DNA of 53,153 nucleotides. Source: DAOTXK01 sp034435395 (GTDB lineage Bacteria > Chloroflexota > Anaerolineae > Aggregatilineales > Ch27). Positions within the stretch are counted from its first letter, which is position 1; every line of letters begins with the position of its first letter. Shown here piece after piece: positions 42,218-51,038 of this stretch. Under the pieces are notes generated by a model. That model was not told the DNA's origin. It was given only the letters and a program-made list of their open reading frames with translations, and made no database searches. The stretch covers positions 1 through 53,153 of the forward strand of contig DAOTXK010000012.1 in NCBI GenBank assembly GCA_034435395.1, given 5' to 3'. Both the position numbers and the translations under genes were made by a program.

Positions 42218-42967
42218 TTATAGCGGCGGCGGGGCGTCCTCTTCGGCGAGTGCCATCAGCAGCCATCGTTCATCCTCTTCCAGATTGGCCGTGAGCAGCA
42301 GATCAGGGCGGCGCTGCCAGGTTCGTTTCAGCGCCTGCTCGCGCCGCCAGCGGGTGATGCGGGCGTGATGACCGCTGATCAGGACATCCGGCACCCTCAA
42401 CCCTCTGAACTCGGCAGGACGGGTGTAATGCGGTCCTTCTAGCAGGCCGGTGGCGAGGCTATCGTTGGCGGCGGCTCCTTCTGCGCCCAGAACGCCGGGA
42501 AGCAGCCGGGCCAAAACGTCGATTAAAACCATGGCCGGGAGTTCTCCGCCGGTCAAGACGTAGTCGCCGATGCTGATCTCATCCGTCACCATCAACTGAC
42601 ACACCCGCTCGTCCACCCCTTCGTAGTGACCACAGATCAGGGCCAGGTGAGGCTGTTTGGCCAGCTCCTGGGCGATGGACTGGGTCAGGACGCGGCCCTG
42701 TGGCGACAACAGAATCACGGGTATACGGCCCAGAGCCTCACCCAGCACCGCCTCCACCGCGGCCACAATCGGCTCAACCTTCATGATCATGCCGCCACCG
42801 CCACCATAGGGCGTGTCATCGGTGACATGATGTTTATCGGTGGTATAATCGCGGATATTGTGCCGGATGACGGTCAGCAGGCCGTTTTCCTGCGCTCGTT
42901 CGAGGATGCTCTCGGTCAGCGGCCCGGTGAACATTTCCGGGAACAGGGTGAAGACATCGATGCGCAT
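42218..42967 (-). CDS. trmD: tRNA (guanine(37)-N(1))-methyltransferase
   Basis: A 249-residue SPOUT methyltransferase that puts m1G at position 37 of tRNAs to prevent frameshifting. The start MRIDVFTLFPEMF is typical. The SAM-binding trefoil knot is seen in LICGHYEGVDERV and SIGDYVLTGGELPAMVLID, and the C-terminal domain has the helical RPEFRG-like block TRPAEFRGLRVPDVLISGHH. ATG 42967 gives the conserved N-terminus; the longer frame to 43030 is excluded. It stands apart from the usual rpsP-rimM-rplS neighbours. Length is slightly above average because of a tail ending EDAPPPL. Confidence 0.95.
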   Translation of the reverse strand: MRIDVFTLFPEMFTGPLTESILERAQENGLLTVIRHNIRDYTTDKHHVTDDTPYGGGGGMIMKVEPIVAAVEAVLGEALGRIPVILLSPQGRVLTQSIAQELAKQPHLALICGHYEGVDERVCQLMVTDEISIGDYVLTGGELPAMVLIDVLARLLPGVLGAEGAAANDSLATGLLEGPHYTRPAEFRGLRVPDVLISGHHARITRWRREQALKRTWQRRPDLLLTANLEEDERWLLMALAEEDAPPPL

Positions 42968-43112
42968 GGCGTGCACGCTTCCTGGGACCGGGTAGCCGAT
43001 TGCTCCGGTTTCCTGTACAATTCTCTCCAATTATACCTGCACAGATTGATCGGGTGTCTCCTTCCAGCCCTATTTGAGCATAAGTTGAGATTCTGGTAGC
43101 GGAGAGTACAGA

Positions 43113-45227
43113 ATGGTCCAGTCACTAGTCGGTCATACTTTGGGTAAATACGATATTGTGGGCCTGTTAGGTAAAGGTGGGATGGCGTCGGTTTATAGGG
43201 GTTACCAGCGCGACGTAGACCGCTATGTGGCGGTGAAAGTACTGCCGCCGCATCCGGGCCAGGACACGCAGTACGTCCAGCGGTTTCGCCTGGAGGCGCG
43301 CACGATCGCCCGCCTGCAACACCCCTATATTTTGCCCCTGTACGATTACGGCGACCAGGAGGGCGTTTTGTACCTGATCATGCCGTTCGTGGAAGGGGGG
43401 ACGCTGCGCGATCGGATTGAGGAAGGGCCATTGCCGCTGCCAGCGGTCGAACGCATCCTCAACCAGATGGCCTCCGCGCTGGATTATGCTCACCGGAATG
43501 GCATGATCCACCGCGACATCAAACCGGACAATATCTTGTTGAACAGCGAGGGCGATGCCTTGCTGGCCGACTTCGGCATCATCAAACTGGTGGAAGGCCA
43601 ATCCCATTTGACCCCCACCGGCGGGGTGGTCGGGACTCCGGCCTACATGGCTCCTGAACAGGCTCAGGGATTACCGGCTGCCGCCAGTTCGGATATCTAC
43701 TCCCTCGGCGTGGTCGTTTACGAAATGTTGGCGGGTACACTGCCTTATACCGCCGACACGCCGATGCAGATTCTGTTTCAGCACATCACGGCCCCCGTTC
43801 CCGACATCAATGAAGTGGTGAGGGACCTGCCACCTGGGATTGAGCCGGCGATGCGACGGGTGCTGGCGAAGGAGCCGGAAGCGCGCTTTGTCACCGCTGG
43901 CGATTTCGCGGCGGCTTTTTCCCGCGCCCTGCGGCAGTCTGAGGGTGGGACGGTGCGGTCGGCCCAACGGACGGAGACAGCGGGCGAGCGCGCCGTTTAC
44001 CAGACGCCATCGCCGGTCTCTAAAACGCCTGTATCTCAAGACGTTCAGCCAAGCCGGGCGGGCGAGACGGCACCGGTGGCGGGGCGTATGCATGTCAGCA
44101 ACATCTGGCTGCCGCTGGTCGGCGTCGTGATGCTGGCCTTGCTCGCCGTTGTCATAGGGCTGTTGGTGATATCACTCAATCGGGGGCCGGTGGTTGTGGT
44201 CGCCAATCCCACGGCGGCCACGCCGGGGCAGGCCAGCCCGGACACGACTATCGCCGCCAGCGCGCCGACGGCTGTCGCGTCGCCCACCCGCCGACCCACG
44301 GTTACGACTGTGCCCACGTTTGGTTCGGCGAGCTTTGGCACGACCCACGCTCTGGGGGATACGGTCAATCTTCGGCTGGAAAATCTGCCCTCAGTTGCTG
44401 AAGGCTCGTTTTATGTGGCCTGGTTGTCGGCTCTGGCGAGCGGCCAGACGATGAGGTTGGGCCGTCTGTCGGTCGATGCTTTTGGCAATGGCGTGCTGTC
44501 GTTCACCGATCCTGAGGAGCGGGTGTTGCCGAGCGCCTTTAATGCCGTGTTGATCACCCGCGAGGATCGGCTTGGGGACTCGCCGACCGGCGACGTGGTT
44601 TATAGCGGTTATGTGCCGCCGGAACTCTCGGACGGACTGAGTGAGATTCTGGTCAGTTCGTCGGTGGGGCGGCCAGGGGAAAGCCTGCTGGCCGATGCCC
44701 TCGCCGAGGCGGATATCGCCACGAACCATGCGGGGATGGCCGCCGGCTCGGACACCCTGGGCGGTATGCAAGCCCATATAGAACACGTCCTCAATATCCT
44801 TCAGGGGACGACAGATGATCTGAATGGCGATGGTCGTCCCGAGAATCCGGGGTTGGGCCTTGGCCTGCCCCTGCTGCTCGGTGGCATCGACCAGAGTCTG
44901 CGGAGCGTGTCTGACGTCTCTGACGCCTGGCCGAATCTCCAGAGCAATCTCGAGCTGGTGAACGTCTGTCTCGCCAACGCTCGCGGTCGGATGGATAACA
45001 TTGTGGCAACCGGTCGTCAAGTCTTGGGGTCCGACAGTCTGGAGGAGGCGGCTCCCCAGGCGCAGGCCGTGGTTCGCCTGGTGGCGGAACTGGTCAATGG
45101 CGTTGACCTGAATGGCAACGGCCAGGTTGAGGCATTTGAGGGTGAGTGCGGCTTGCAGCAGGTGGGGACGTATGGTGCCGCGGTCGGCGGCATGGTGATC
45201 GTTCAGGGCCCGCCCCCGTCATCGTAG
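43113..45227 (+). CDS. Membrane Ser/Thr protein kinase with extracellular EF-hand-like region
   Basis: A 704-residue Hanks-type kinase (PknB-like). The kinase domain (13-275) is complete: glycine loop LLGKGGMASVY, K42, E61, HRD D135 with N140 (HRDIKPDN), D153 in ADFG, and the APE segment MAPEQ. A Thr/Pro/Gln-rich juxtamembrane linker follows, then one helix (about 332-353), a Pro/Thr/Ala-rich stalk and an extracellular part of about 300 residues without PASTA repeats. That part has two DLNG-type loops: D569-L-N-G-D-G and D665-L-N-G-N-G-Q-V-E-A-F-E676. The second fits the 12-residue EF-hand calcium loop. GGAGAG precedes the ATG by seven bases. It may phosphorylate targets in response to an external, perhaps calcium-dependent, signal. 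Confidence 0.9.
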   Translation: MVQSLVGHTLGKYDIVGLLGKGGMASVYRGYQRDVDRYVAVKVLPPHPGQDTQYVQRFRLEARTIARLQHPYILPLYDYGDQEGVLYLIMPFVEGGTLRDRIEEGPLPLPAVERILNQMASALDYAHRNGMIHRDIKPDNILLNSEGDALLADFGIIKLVEGQSHLTPTGGVVGTPAYMAPEQAQGLPAAASSDIYSLGVVVYEMLAGTLPYTADTPMQILFQHITAPVPDINEVVRDLPPGIEPAMRRVLAKEPEARFVTAGDFAAAFSRALRQSEGGTVRSAQRTETAGERAVYQTPSPVSKTPVSQDVQPSRAGETAPVAGRMHVSNIWLPLVGVVMLALLAVVIGLLVISLNRGPVVVVANPTAATPGQASPDTTIAASAPTAVASPTRRPTVTTVPTFGSASFGTTHALGDTVNLRLENLPSVAEGSFYVAWLSALASGQTMRLGRLSVDAFGNGVLSFTDPEERVLPSAFNAVLITREDRLGDSPTGDVVYSGYVPPELSDGLSEILVSSSVGRPGESLLADALAEADIATNHAGMAAGSDTLGGMQAHIEHVLNILQGTTDDLNGDGRPENPGLGLGLPLLLGGIDQSLRSVSDVSDAWPNLQSNLELVNVCLANARGRMDNIVATGRQVLGSDSLEEAAPQAQAVVRLVAELVNGVDLNGNGQVEAFEGECGLQQVGTYGAAVGGMVIVQGPPPSS

Positions 45228-45279
45228 AGCAGTTGCCGAGTTCACGGTTACCCCGCCAGGGCGCGTCCCGGCGTGCTTG

Positions 45280-45288
45280 TGCTATAAT
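45280..45288 (+). promoter_or_regulatory. Putative extended -10 promoter of the anchored small protein gene
   Basis: TGCTATAAT: a perfect -10 with TGn extension, about 64 bases before the GTG start at 45352. Confidence 0.45.
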
Positions 45289-45351
45289 GAACGCGTGCGG
45301 TGACAACCCAGCGCGGCGCGTCCTCCTTATAGCACCTATGAGGGTATATCC

Positions 45352-45840
45352 GTGGACCTGCGCACACCCAGGGAGAGGCAACGGGATCGAATCGAGATCA
45401 CCATTGGCGTGGTGTTGATCGCTGCTGTCCTGGCGTTTGGCACGCTGTTCATCGTGGCGCGGACGACCAATGTTTTTGAGGAAGTGCCAACGCCGACGCC
45501 CACCGTGGAGCCAACGGCGACTGTCAACCCGGACACGATACCGTTGACGTTTACGCCAATCCAGTTTACGTCCCGGGTGTCCTATGGCGGCTCTTTGGTC
45601 GTCGAGATATTCACCGATCCGGGCACGCAGTGCCGGATAGTGGCCACGGTGTTCTCGCTGACTGCCGGAAATTACCAGAATCGTGTTTTGGTCGACGCCG
45701 TGACGGATGGCACCGGGGTCTGCCGTGGCACCATGCCGGTCGACACCCAGATAGCGGCCGGTGAGCACACCGTGGGTATTTCCCTGCGCAACGGTGGCCG
45801 TTCCCAGCAGGTGCGCTGGTCCTTTCAAGTCTCCCCATGA
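45352..45840 (+). CDS. Membrane-anchored extracellular protein of unknown function
   Basis: I do not recognise a family. It has 162 residues: a charged N-terminus (LRTPRERQRDR), one membrane helix (about 16-37), a PTPTPTVEPTATVNP stalk, then a beta-rich domain of about 100 residues with two Cys (TQCRIVA and TGVCRGT) that could pair. The domain resembles an Ig-like beta sandwich. The GTG start has GAGGG seven bases upstream. It lies between the kinase and phosphatase genes and shares the stalk style of the secreted proteins downstream. Confidence 0.7.
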   Translation: MDLRTPRERQRDRIEITIGVVLIAAVLAFGTLFIVARTTNVFEEVPTPTPTVEPTATVNPDTIPLTFTPIQFTSRVSYGGSLVVEIFTDPGTQCRIVATVFSLTAGNYQNRVLVDAVTDGTGVCRGTMPVDTQIAAGEHTVGISLRNGGRSQQVRWSFQVSP

Positions 45841-45904
45841 GGAGCCGTGCCGGGTGGGACGTTCATTTTCTCACCAGCTTTTCACTTCAACTGGCCCTGG
45901 CGAA

Positions 45905-45913
45905 TGTTATCAT
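45905..45913 (+). promoter_or_regulatory. Putative extended -10 promoter giving a near-leaderless HAD mRNA
   Basis: TGTTATCAT lies only six bases before the ATG at 45920, so transcription would begin at or next to the start codon. Confidence 0.35.
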
Positions 45914-45919
45914 TAGGTG

Positions 45920-46747
45920 ATGGAGACCATCCGAATCATGCATGATGCACGGTTGCTTGCCGATGTCCAGGCCGTGGTGATGGACATGGATGGCGTGTTA
46001 TGGCGGGGAGAGGAAGCCTTTGACGGCCTGACGCCGTTTTTTGACTTTCTCCACGACCAGGCTATCGCCTTTGCGTTGGCCACCAACAATAGCACTCAAA
46101 CGGTCGGCGCATATGTTGAGCGGCTGAACAGCCTGGGCTATCGGGTGACGCCGGAAAATGTGGTCACTTCGGCAGTGGCCACGGCGGAATATATCCGGGC
46201 TCATTATCCGGCGGATGCGCGCGTCCATATCCTGGGGGAGACGGGGCTGGTGGAGGCCATGCGCGAGGCCGGATACGAATCGGTGGATGCCGACGCCGAT
46301 GTGGTGGTCGTGGGGATGGACCGCGCGCTCACCTATGAAAAACTGAAACGGGCGACGTATCTGATCCGCCAGGGGGCGCGGTTTATTGGCACCAATGCCG
46401 ATGTGACGTTCCCCATGCCGGACGGGTTGGCGCCCGGCGCGGGCAGCATCCTGGCGGCATTGCAGGCCAGCACCGGGCAACAGCCTCTGGTGATCGGCAA
46501 GCCTGAGCCGATCATGTTTGAGTTGACGATCACGCGCCTGGGCGCGCCTGCGGAAAAGACATTGATGGTGGGCGATCGTCTGGAGACGGATATTGTGGGG
46601 GCGCAGCGAGCCGGGTTGCGGACGGCGCTGGTCTGGAGCGGGGTCACCACGCCGCAGATGTTGGCCGCCAGTGGCCTGCAGCCCGATCTGGTATTGGACG
46701 ATCTCCGGGCGCTGCACCGCGCCTGGGTAGGGCAGCGGATGGGATAG
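45920..46747 (+). CDS. HAD-IIA family phosphatase (NagD / p-nitrophenylphosphatase-like)
   Basis: A 275-residue cytoplasmic sugar-phosphatase type HAD enzyme. Motif I is VVMDMDGVLWRG (nucleophile and acid Asp), motif II FALATNNSTQTV, motif III the Lys in IGKPEPIMFE, and motif IV VGDRLETDIVGAQRAG. The C2-type cap between motifs II and III defines class IIA. Substrates could be phosphorylated sugars, glycerol phosphate or nucleotides. The start is either ATG 45920 or ATG 45938; neither has a strong ribosome site. Confidence 0.9.
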   Translation: METIRIMHDARLLADVQAVVMDMDGVLWRGEEAFDGLTPFFDFLHDQAIAFALATNNSTQTVGAYVERLNSLGYRVTPENVVTSAVATAEYIRAHYPADARVHILGETGLVEAMREAGYESVDADADVVVVGMDRALTYEKLKRATYLIRQGARFIGTNADVTFPMPDGLAPGAGSILAALQASTGQQPLVIGKPEPIMFELTITRLGAPAEKTLMVGDRLETDIVGAQRAGLRTALVWSGVTTPQMLAASGLQPDLVLDDLRALHRAWVGQRMG

Positions 46748-46807
46748 CGTGAGCTGGCCAGATGGTCGGTCGATGGGGGTGATCTTTGGTTATCAAGAGG
46801 TACTGGT

Positions 46808-48001
46808 ATGGACAACCGACGACTGTTGAACGCTACAGTGGGATTGGCGGCGGGCCTCCTGGCCGTTCTGACGGTCAGCCGTCCAGCGGCCCGAGGGCAG
46901 GACTCAATTCAAATCCTGCATGATGAGGTGACGATTGAGTATCCCTATTCGGTGTCGATTGATCTCTCGGCCATGTCCAGCGCGGCGCCGATCACGACGG
47001 TGCGCATTTTTTGGCAGGCAGGCCCCGAAGATACTTTTCACGTCCAGCCGCTCACCTTCCGGCCGGCACGCTCGGTGGATTTGCGCTTTCCTCTGAGTCC
47101 GCAGTTGTTGAGTCTGCCGCCCTTCACTCAGATTTCCTATCGCTGGCAGATTCGCGATGAACTGGGCAATCAATTGACCACCGAGAGCCGGACGGTGGAA
47201 TACGAGGACACCCGCCACGAGTGGCAGGAACTCAGTAACGAGCGCCTCCGGGTGTTGTGGTATGATTTAGATTCGTCATTTGCCCAGGCGTTGCTGGAGA
47301 TAGCGGATGCGGCCTATCTGCGGCTGGCGGACGCTTTCGGCGTGGAACTGGACAGCCGCCCGGTAATCGTGATTTACCCCAACCAGGCGGATTTTGCCGA
47401 ATTTCAACGGTTCCTGAACAACCTGGAATTTGTGGTGGGGCGCTACTTCCCCGGCCATAACATCACGGTCAATCTGGTGACGCCGGAGATGCCTCGCGCC
47501 GTCTATGAAGCGACCATCGCCCATGAGCTATCCCACCTGTACAGCGACAACTTTTATATCGGGTTTGCCCGTATTCCTCTTTGGTTGGAGGAGGGACTGG
47601 CGACATACAACGAGGCGCTTAACCGGGACGACGACCTGCGCGCCGTGCGGCGGGCGGCGGCGCAGGGTGAGCTGATCCCGTTTATCGATTTGCCACAGGC
47701 GATTCGGCATCCCAACGTTGCCCTGGCCAATCTGGCGTACAACGAAGGCGCGACGGTGCTGGCCTTCATCGAAGAAAGATGGGGGCCGGACGGGCTGTCG
47801 GACTTCCTGGCCGCCTTCCGTCGTACCACCAGCGTCGGCCAGGTCACGGCGTCCCTGTTTGGCCTCACGATCGCTGAATTTGAGATGGGCTGGCGGGCGT
47901 GGCTGGGGTATCCGGTGGATGAAGTGCCCCAGATGATGCCGACGGCGACGTTGATCCCGCTTAACATCCCGACACCGACGTTTGTTTTTCCCTCGGGTTG
48001 A
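46808..48001 (+). CDS. Secreted gluzincin metalloprotease (peptidase MA-like), first of three tandem paralogues
   Basis: A 397-residue exported protein: signal peptide (residues 1-30, ending AAARGQ), a beta domain (about 32-140, YRWQIRDELGNQLTTESRTVEY) and a gluzincin domain with zinc site H239-E240-L-S-H243 and third ligand E262 in PLWLEEGLATYNEA. It ends in a short Thr/Pro stretch. Family members are assumed to be extracellular or wall-associated proteases of unknown substrate. It shares layout (beta domain plus late HExxH domain) with the next two genes; these three form a tandem cluster on one strand. Confidence 0.85.
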   Translation: MDNRRLLNATVGLAAGLLAVLTVSRPAARGQDSIQILHDEVTIEYPYSVSIDLSAMSSAAPITTVRIFWQAGPEDTFHVQPLTFRPARSVDLRFPLSPQLLSLPPFTQISYRWQIRDELGNQLTTESRTVEYEDTRHEWQELSNERLRVLWYDLDSSFAQALLEIADAAYLRLADAFGVELDSRPVIVIYPNQADFAEFQRFLNNLEFVVGRYFPGHNITVNLVTPEMPRAVYEATIAHELSHLYSDNFYIGFARIPLWLEEGLATYNEALNRDDDLRAVRRAAAQGELIPFIDLPQAIRHPNVALANLAYNEGATVLAFIEERWGPDGLSDFLAAFRRTTSVGQVTASLFGLTIAEFEMGWRAWLGYPVDEVPQMMPTATLIPLNIPTPTFVFPSG

Positions 48002-48066
48002 TGGGGGCTGTTTTCAAACGGCCTGACCGGTTCACCGGTTTGTATTGCTTCTGGGGAGAGTTGACC

Positions 48067-49338
48067 ATGCGTGACAAATCTGATCGTTATCCATTGGCGC
48101 TGGGCAGCTTTTTTGTTGTCGTCCTCCTTGCCCTGATCAGCCTGTTGACCTTTGGCCGGGCGGCCCTGGCGCAGGGCGGTGCCGATTTGCCTGGCGAACC
48201 GATCCCGCCACGACCAGCCGAGGTGGAGGGAGATGCCAACTGGACGATAGGGGAGTTGACGTATCAGGCTGAATTCCCGGAGGGGATCACCTTCGGGATT
48301 GAGGCGGAAAGCGATGCGGGCGCTATCGTAAGCGCGCGCGTGGTCTGGATGCATGCGCCTGGCTCCGGTTTTCAGCGCAGCCGGGGCGCTCATCTGGATG
48401 GGGAGTCGGGGCGCTGGGTGGCAACCTGGGAACCGGTTGGCGGGGATGTGCCGCCATGGGTTCTGGTCCGTTACCATTGGGAGCTGACCGACGATCAGGG
48501 TAATCGTTACTTCACCGAAGAGCGTGACGAGATTTACCCGGACGGGGATAACGCCGATTACTGGCGGCATCTGGAAAGCGAGGATGCGGTCGTCTACTGG
48601 TTCGATCTGCCTGATGAGTACGGCCAGCTGGTGATCGAAGCGATGGCCGCCCGGCGGGAGTTTTACCGTCTGGCGTGGGGTGGGTCGCTGCCTTTCCGTC
48701 CGCGGATCATCCTCTATGGCCCTGATGCTCTGGCACAATACGAGCTGGCGCTGGGCCGCCCGGCGGTGGTCGGTGGCGGCATTGTTGCCGGCACGACCAG
48801 CGAGGACTGGGGCGGGACCGTGCAGTATATGCTGCCACGCTACACGCCTCAACTGCTGGCGTATGGTCTCGTCTTGCATGAGATGGCGCATATCTACCAG
48901 AACCAGTTTGCCCACCTGCCCGCTGACTGGTTTGTCGAAGGCAATGCGGAGTTTTTTGCCATTGAGCGAGCCGGAGATTATCGCCAGTACGCCTTCGAAC
49001 GCCTTTCCAGCGGCGATCCCCTGTCCTTTGCCGGTGGGTTTTCCACACGCGGGACGACCTTCCGTGACGGCTACGAGATCGGCGCGACCATCTTCGATTA
49101 TCTGGTGGAAACCTACGGCCTTGAGGCTCACCGACAGATGTGGGAGTTGATCGCGGATAATGTGCCCCAATTTGAGGCCATTGAGCGGGTCACGGGCGTG
49201 TCCATCGAGCAGTTCGAACGGGACTGGCGGCGATGGTTGGGCATCACCACGCCGCCGCCAACGCTGATCCCCTCGCCCACGCCTCTGGTCGATATCTTCA
49301 CCATGCCGACGCCGACGCCAATGTCGTTTGGGGGATGA
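48067..49338 (+). CDS. Secreted gluzincin metalloprotease, second tandem paralogue
   Basis: A 423-residue exported protein. The start is ATG 48067 with GGGGAGAG six bases upstream, giving a signal peptide ending ALAQG. A beta domain (VRYHWELTDDQGNRYFTEE, matching YRWQIRDELGNQ in the preceding gene) leads to the gluzincin domain: H271-E272-M-A-H275 and E291 in ADWFVEGNAEFF. It ends in PSPTP and MPTPTPMSFGG. The zinc set is complete, so it should be active. It lies 65 bases after the first paralogue. Confidence 0.85.
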   Translation: MRDKSDRYPLALGSFFVVVLLALISLLTFGRAALAQGGADLPGEPIPPRPAEVEGDANWTIGELTYQAEFPEGITFGIEAESDAGAIVSARVVWMHAPGSGFQRSRGAHLDGESGRWVATWEPVGGDVPPWVLVRYHWELTDDQGNRYFTEERDEIYPDGDNADYWRHLESEDAVVYWFDLPDEYGQLVIEAMAARREFYRLAWGGSLPFRPRIILYGPDALAQYELALGRPAVVGGGIVAGTTSEDWGGTVQYMLPRYTPQLLAYGLVLHEMAHIYQNQFAHLPADWFVEGNAEFFAIERAGDYRQYAFERLSSGDPLSFAGGFSTRGTTFRDGYEIGATIFDYLVETYGLEAHRQMWELIADNVPQFEAIERVTGVSIEQFERDWRRWLGITTPPPTLIPSPTPLVDIFTMPTPTPMSFGG

Positions 49339-49532
49339 CGCCCTGCCAGTAGTTTCGGTCGGGCGACTGTCCAGCACCGGGTTGCCTTTGGGCCAGTCCC
49401 AGGGATGCACGCCGGCGCTGTTACGACTACAATGGAGCCGAAGTATCGGCCCTTGGGAGGGATGTTTGTTTTGCTGTCGCCGGGCTTTTAGGCCCCTCAG
49501 TGCCGATATGGACGGGAGCGAGAGAGCCGCCG
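49339..49532 (+). other. 194-base leader with long-range inverted repeat before the third paralogue
   Basis: TATCGGC (49444-49450) and GCCGATA (49502-49508) form a perfect 7-bp inverted repeat around 51 bases, which itself contains GGGC-TTTTAG-GCCC. A TACAAT box (49428-49433) could be the -10. The structure could fold in the mRNA leader; no riboswitch class is recognised. Confidence 0.3.
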
Positions 49533-51038
49533 ATGCGTATCTGGTCACGCCTGGGGATAGCGCTGCTGATGCTGGTGGGGGGGAGCGGCATCGTTCACCT
49601 CCAGGCTCAAGAGGACGCCCCTCCCTTTATCGAGTATCACGCGGGGGAAGTGGTTTTCCCGGCCGTGTTGCGGTTTTTGCTCCGGGTGACGGCAGAGAGG
49701 GACGCCCTCGCCAGTGCATCTCTGGAGCTTTCCCAGGGTGATCAGGTGTTTCGCAGGGGGGCTATCGACATCGATGCCAATGCGCTCAGCATAGAGCCGC
49801 TGACCTTGCTGCGTTATGAGTGGCCGATCCTGCCCGCCGACCCGCCCGTCCTGTTTGAGCCGATCCAGTACCGCTGGACGGTGGTCGATGGCGAGGGCGA
49901 GGCCCATGAAGCCGAAGGCGAAGTCCTTTTCGAGCCACGGGGTACCTGGCGACATAGCGGCGAGGCCCCTCTGTGGTTTAGCCTGGTGAACTCCAACCTG
50001 AACATGGCGGCGACCCAGCAGGCGGTGCAGGCGGCCTATGGGTTGATGGCCGAGCAGACCGGGCTTAGCCCGGCCTTTACGTGGGCCGTTATACCTCGCG
50101 GGTACACCTTCTGTACCGAGTCGAGGGACGAGGCTGGATCGGTTGTCCTGGTCACGCTGGCGGATAACGGCGATGCCTATCCGTGCAGTCAGGCGGATGC
50201 CGAACAGGTTTTCCATGAAAACGGCTTCCGGCTGTTGTATCAGCAGATTCCTGGCCTGCTGCCGTTTCAAAACGCGTTGATCGCTGATATGTTCATCGTG
50301 TTTTATGGGGAGTTCTGGCGCGGTCGGGAAGTGCCTGCCTGGTTTCGCTCTGGGCTGGCCCAGTTATATTACGTGACTTCCAACCCGCTGGCGTTGCGCC
50401 TGGTGCAGGATGCTTCCCGGGCGGATAGCCTTTTTCTGGCCGGTGATCTGAACGCGGTGCCCGCTGATCCAGCGCTGCGCACAGCCTGGGAACATCAGGC
50501 ATACACGATGGTCCTCTATCTGGCTGACATGTATGGCGCTGAGGCTCCCTTTGCCCTGGCCGAGTCCGTGCCGGAGGAGGGCTTCGCGGCGGCTTTTGCT
50601 GCTCTGGTCGGCGACGATCTCGACGGATTTCTGGTGGCCTGGGAACGGTGGCTGTTTAGCGACGCCGCCGGGCGGGCCGTCGCCTGGACGCTGTACACGC
50701 CTCCCACGCCAACTTTGCCGCCGACGCGCACCCATACGCCCTTTCCGCCAACGGCTACTTCCACTCCCACGCCAACCGCCACCGCTACCATCACGGTGAC
50801 ACCGACGGCTACCCCTCGCGTGGTTCAGATTGTGTCGCCGTTGCCCACGTTCACGCCCTTCACGCCGCTGTCTCCGACGCCGTCCAGTACCCCGCGCCCG
50901 CCGGGCAGCCTTGACCAGCCGTCGCCTGGCGGGGGCAGCCCTGGTGGGGGCGGGGGAATTTGCCCTGCCGCCCTGGCGGGGGCGCTGTTGCCAGCAGTGG
51001 CGCTGGTTGCCGTTCATCGTCGGAAGAGGCTGGCATGA
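49533..51038 (+). CDS. Secreted pseudo-protease, third tandem paralogue, with Gly-rich C-terminal anchor
   Basis: A 501-residue exported protein with a signal peptide (1-25, ending HLQAQ) and the same beta domain (IQYRWTVVDGEGEAHEAEG) as the two genes before it. The protease-like region has no HExxH: the only HE is H228-E-N-G-F232, and the WF-x-E-G element is WFRSG (residues 270-274). It is therefore predicted inactive. A long TPTPT stalk follows (about 395-465), then GGGSPGGGGGICPAALAGAL, a hydrophobic helix and a basic RRKRLA end, like a GlyGly-CTERM-type sorting tail. The stop overlaps the rlmN start (ATGA), so both are co-translated. Confidence 0.8.
   Translation: MRIWSRLGIALLMLVGGSGIVHLQAQEDAPPFIEYHAGEVVFPAVLRFLLRVTAERDALASASLELSQGDQVFRRGAIDIDANALSIEPLTLLRYEWPILPADPPVLFEPIQYRWTVVDGEGEAHEAEGEVLFEPRGTWRHSGEAPLWFSLVNSNLNMAATQQAVQAAYGLMAEQTGLSPAFTWAVIPRGYTFCTESRDEAGSVVLVTLADNGDAYPCSQADAEQVFHENGFRLLYQQIPGLLPFQNALIADMFIVFYGEFWRGREVPAWFRSGLAQLYYVTSNPLALRLVQDASRADSLFLAGDLNAVPADPALRTAWEHQAYTMVLYLADMYGAEAPFALAESVPEEGFAAAFAALVGDDLDGFLVAWERWLFSDAAGRAVAWTLYTPPTPTLPPTRTHTPFPPTATSTPTPTATATITVTPTATPRVVQIVSPLPTFTPFTPLSPTPSSTPRPPGSLDQPSPGGGSPGGGGGICPAALAGALLPAVALVAVHRRKRLA

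Noticed and set aside
50700..50910. Repetitive ACGCCx-type DNA that looks like a minisatellite
   Set aside because: It simply encodes the Thr/Pro stalk of the secreted protein; codons vary and there is no exact repeat unit.
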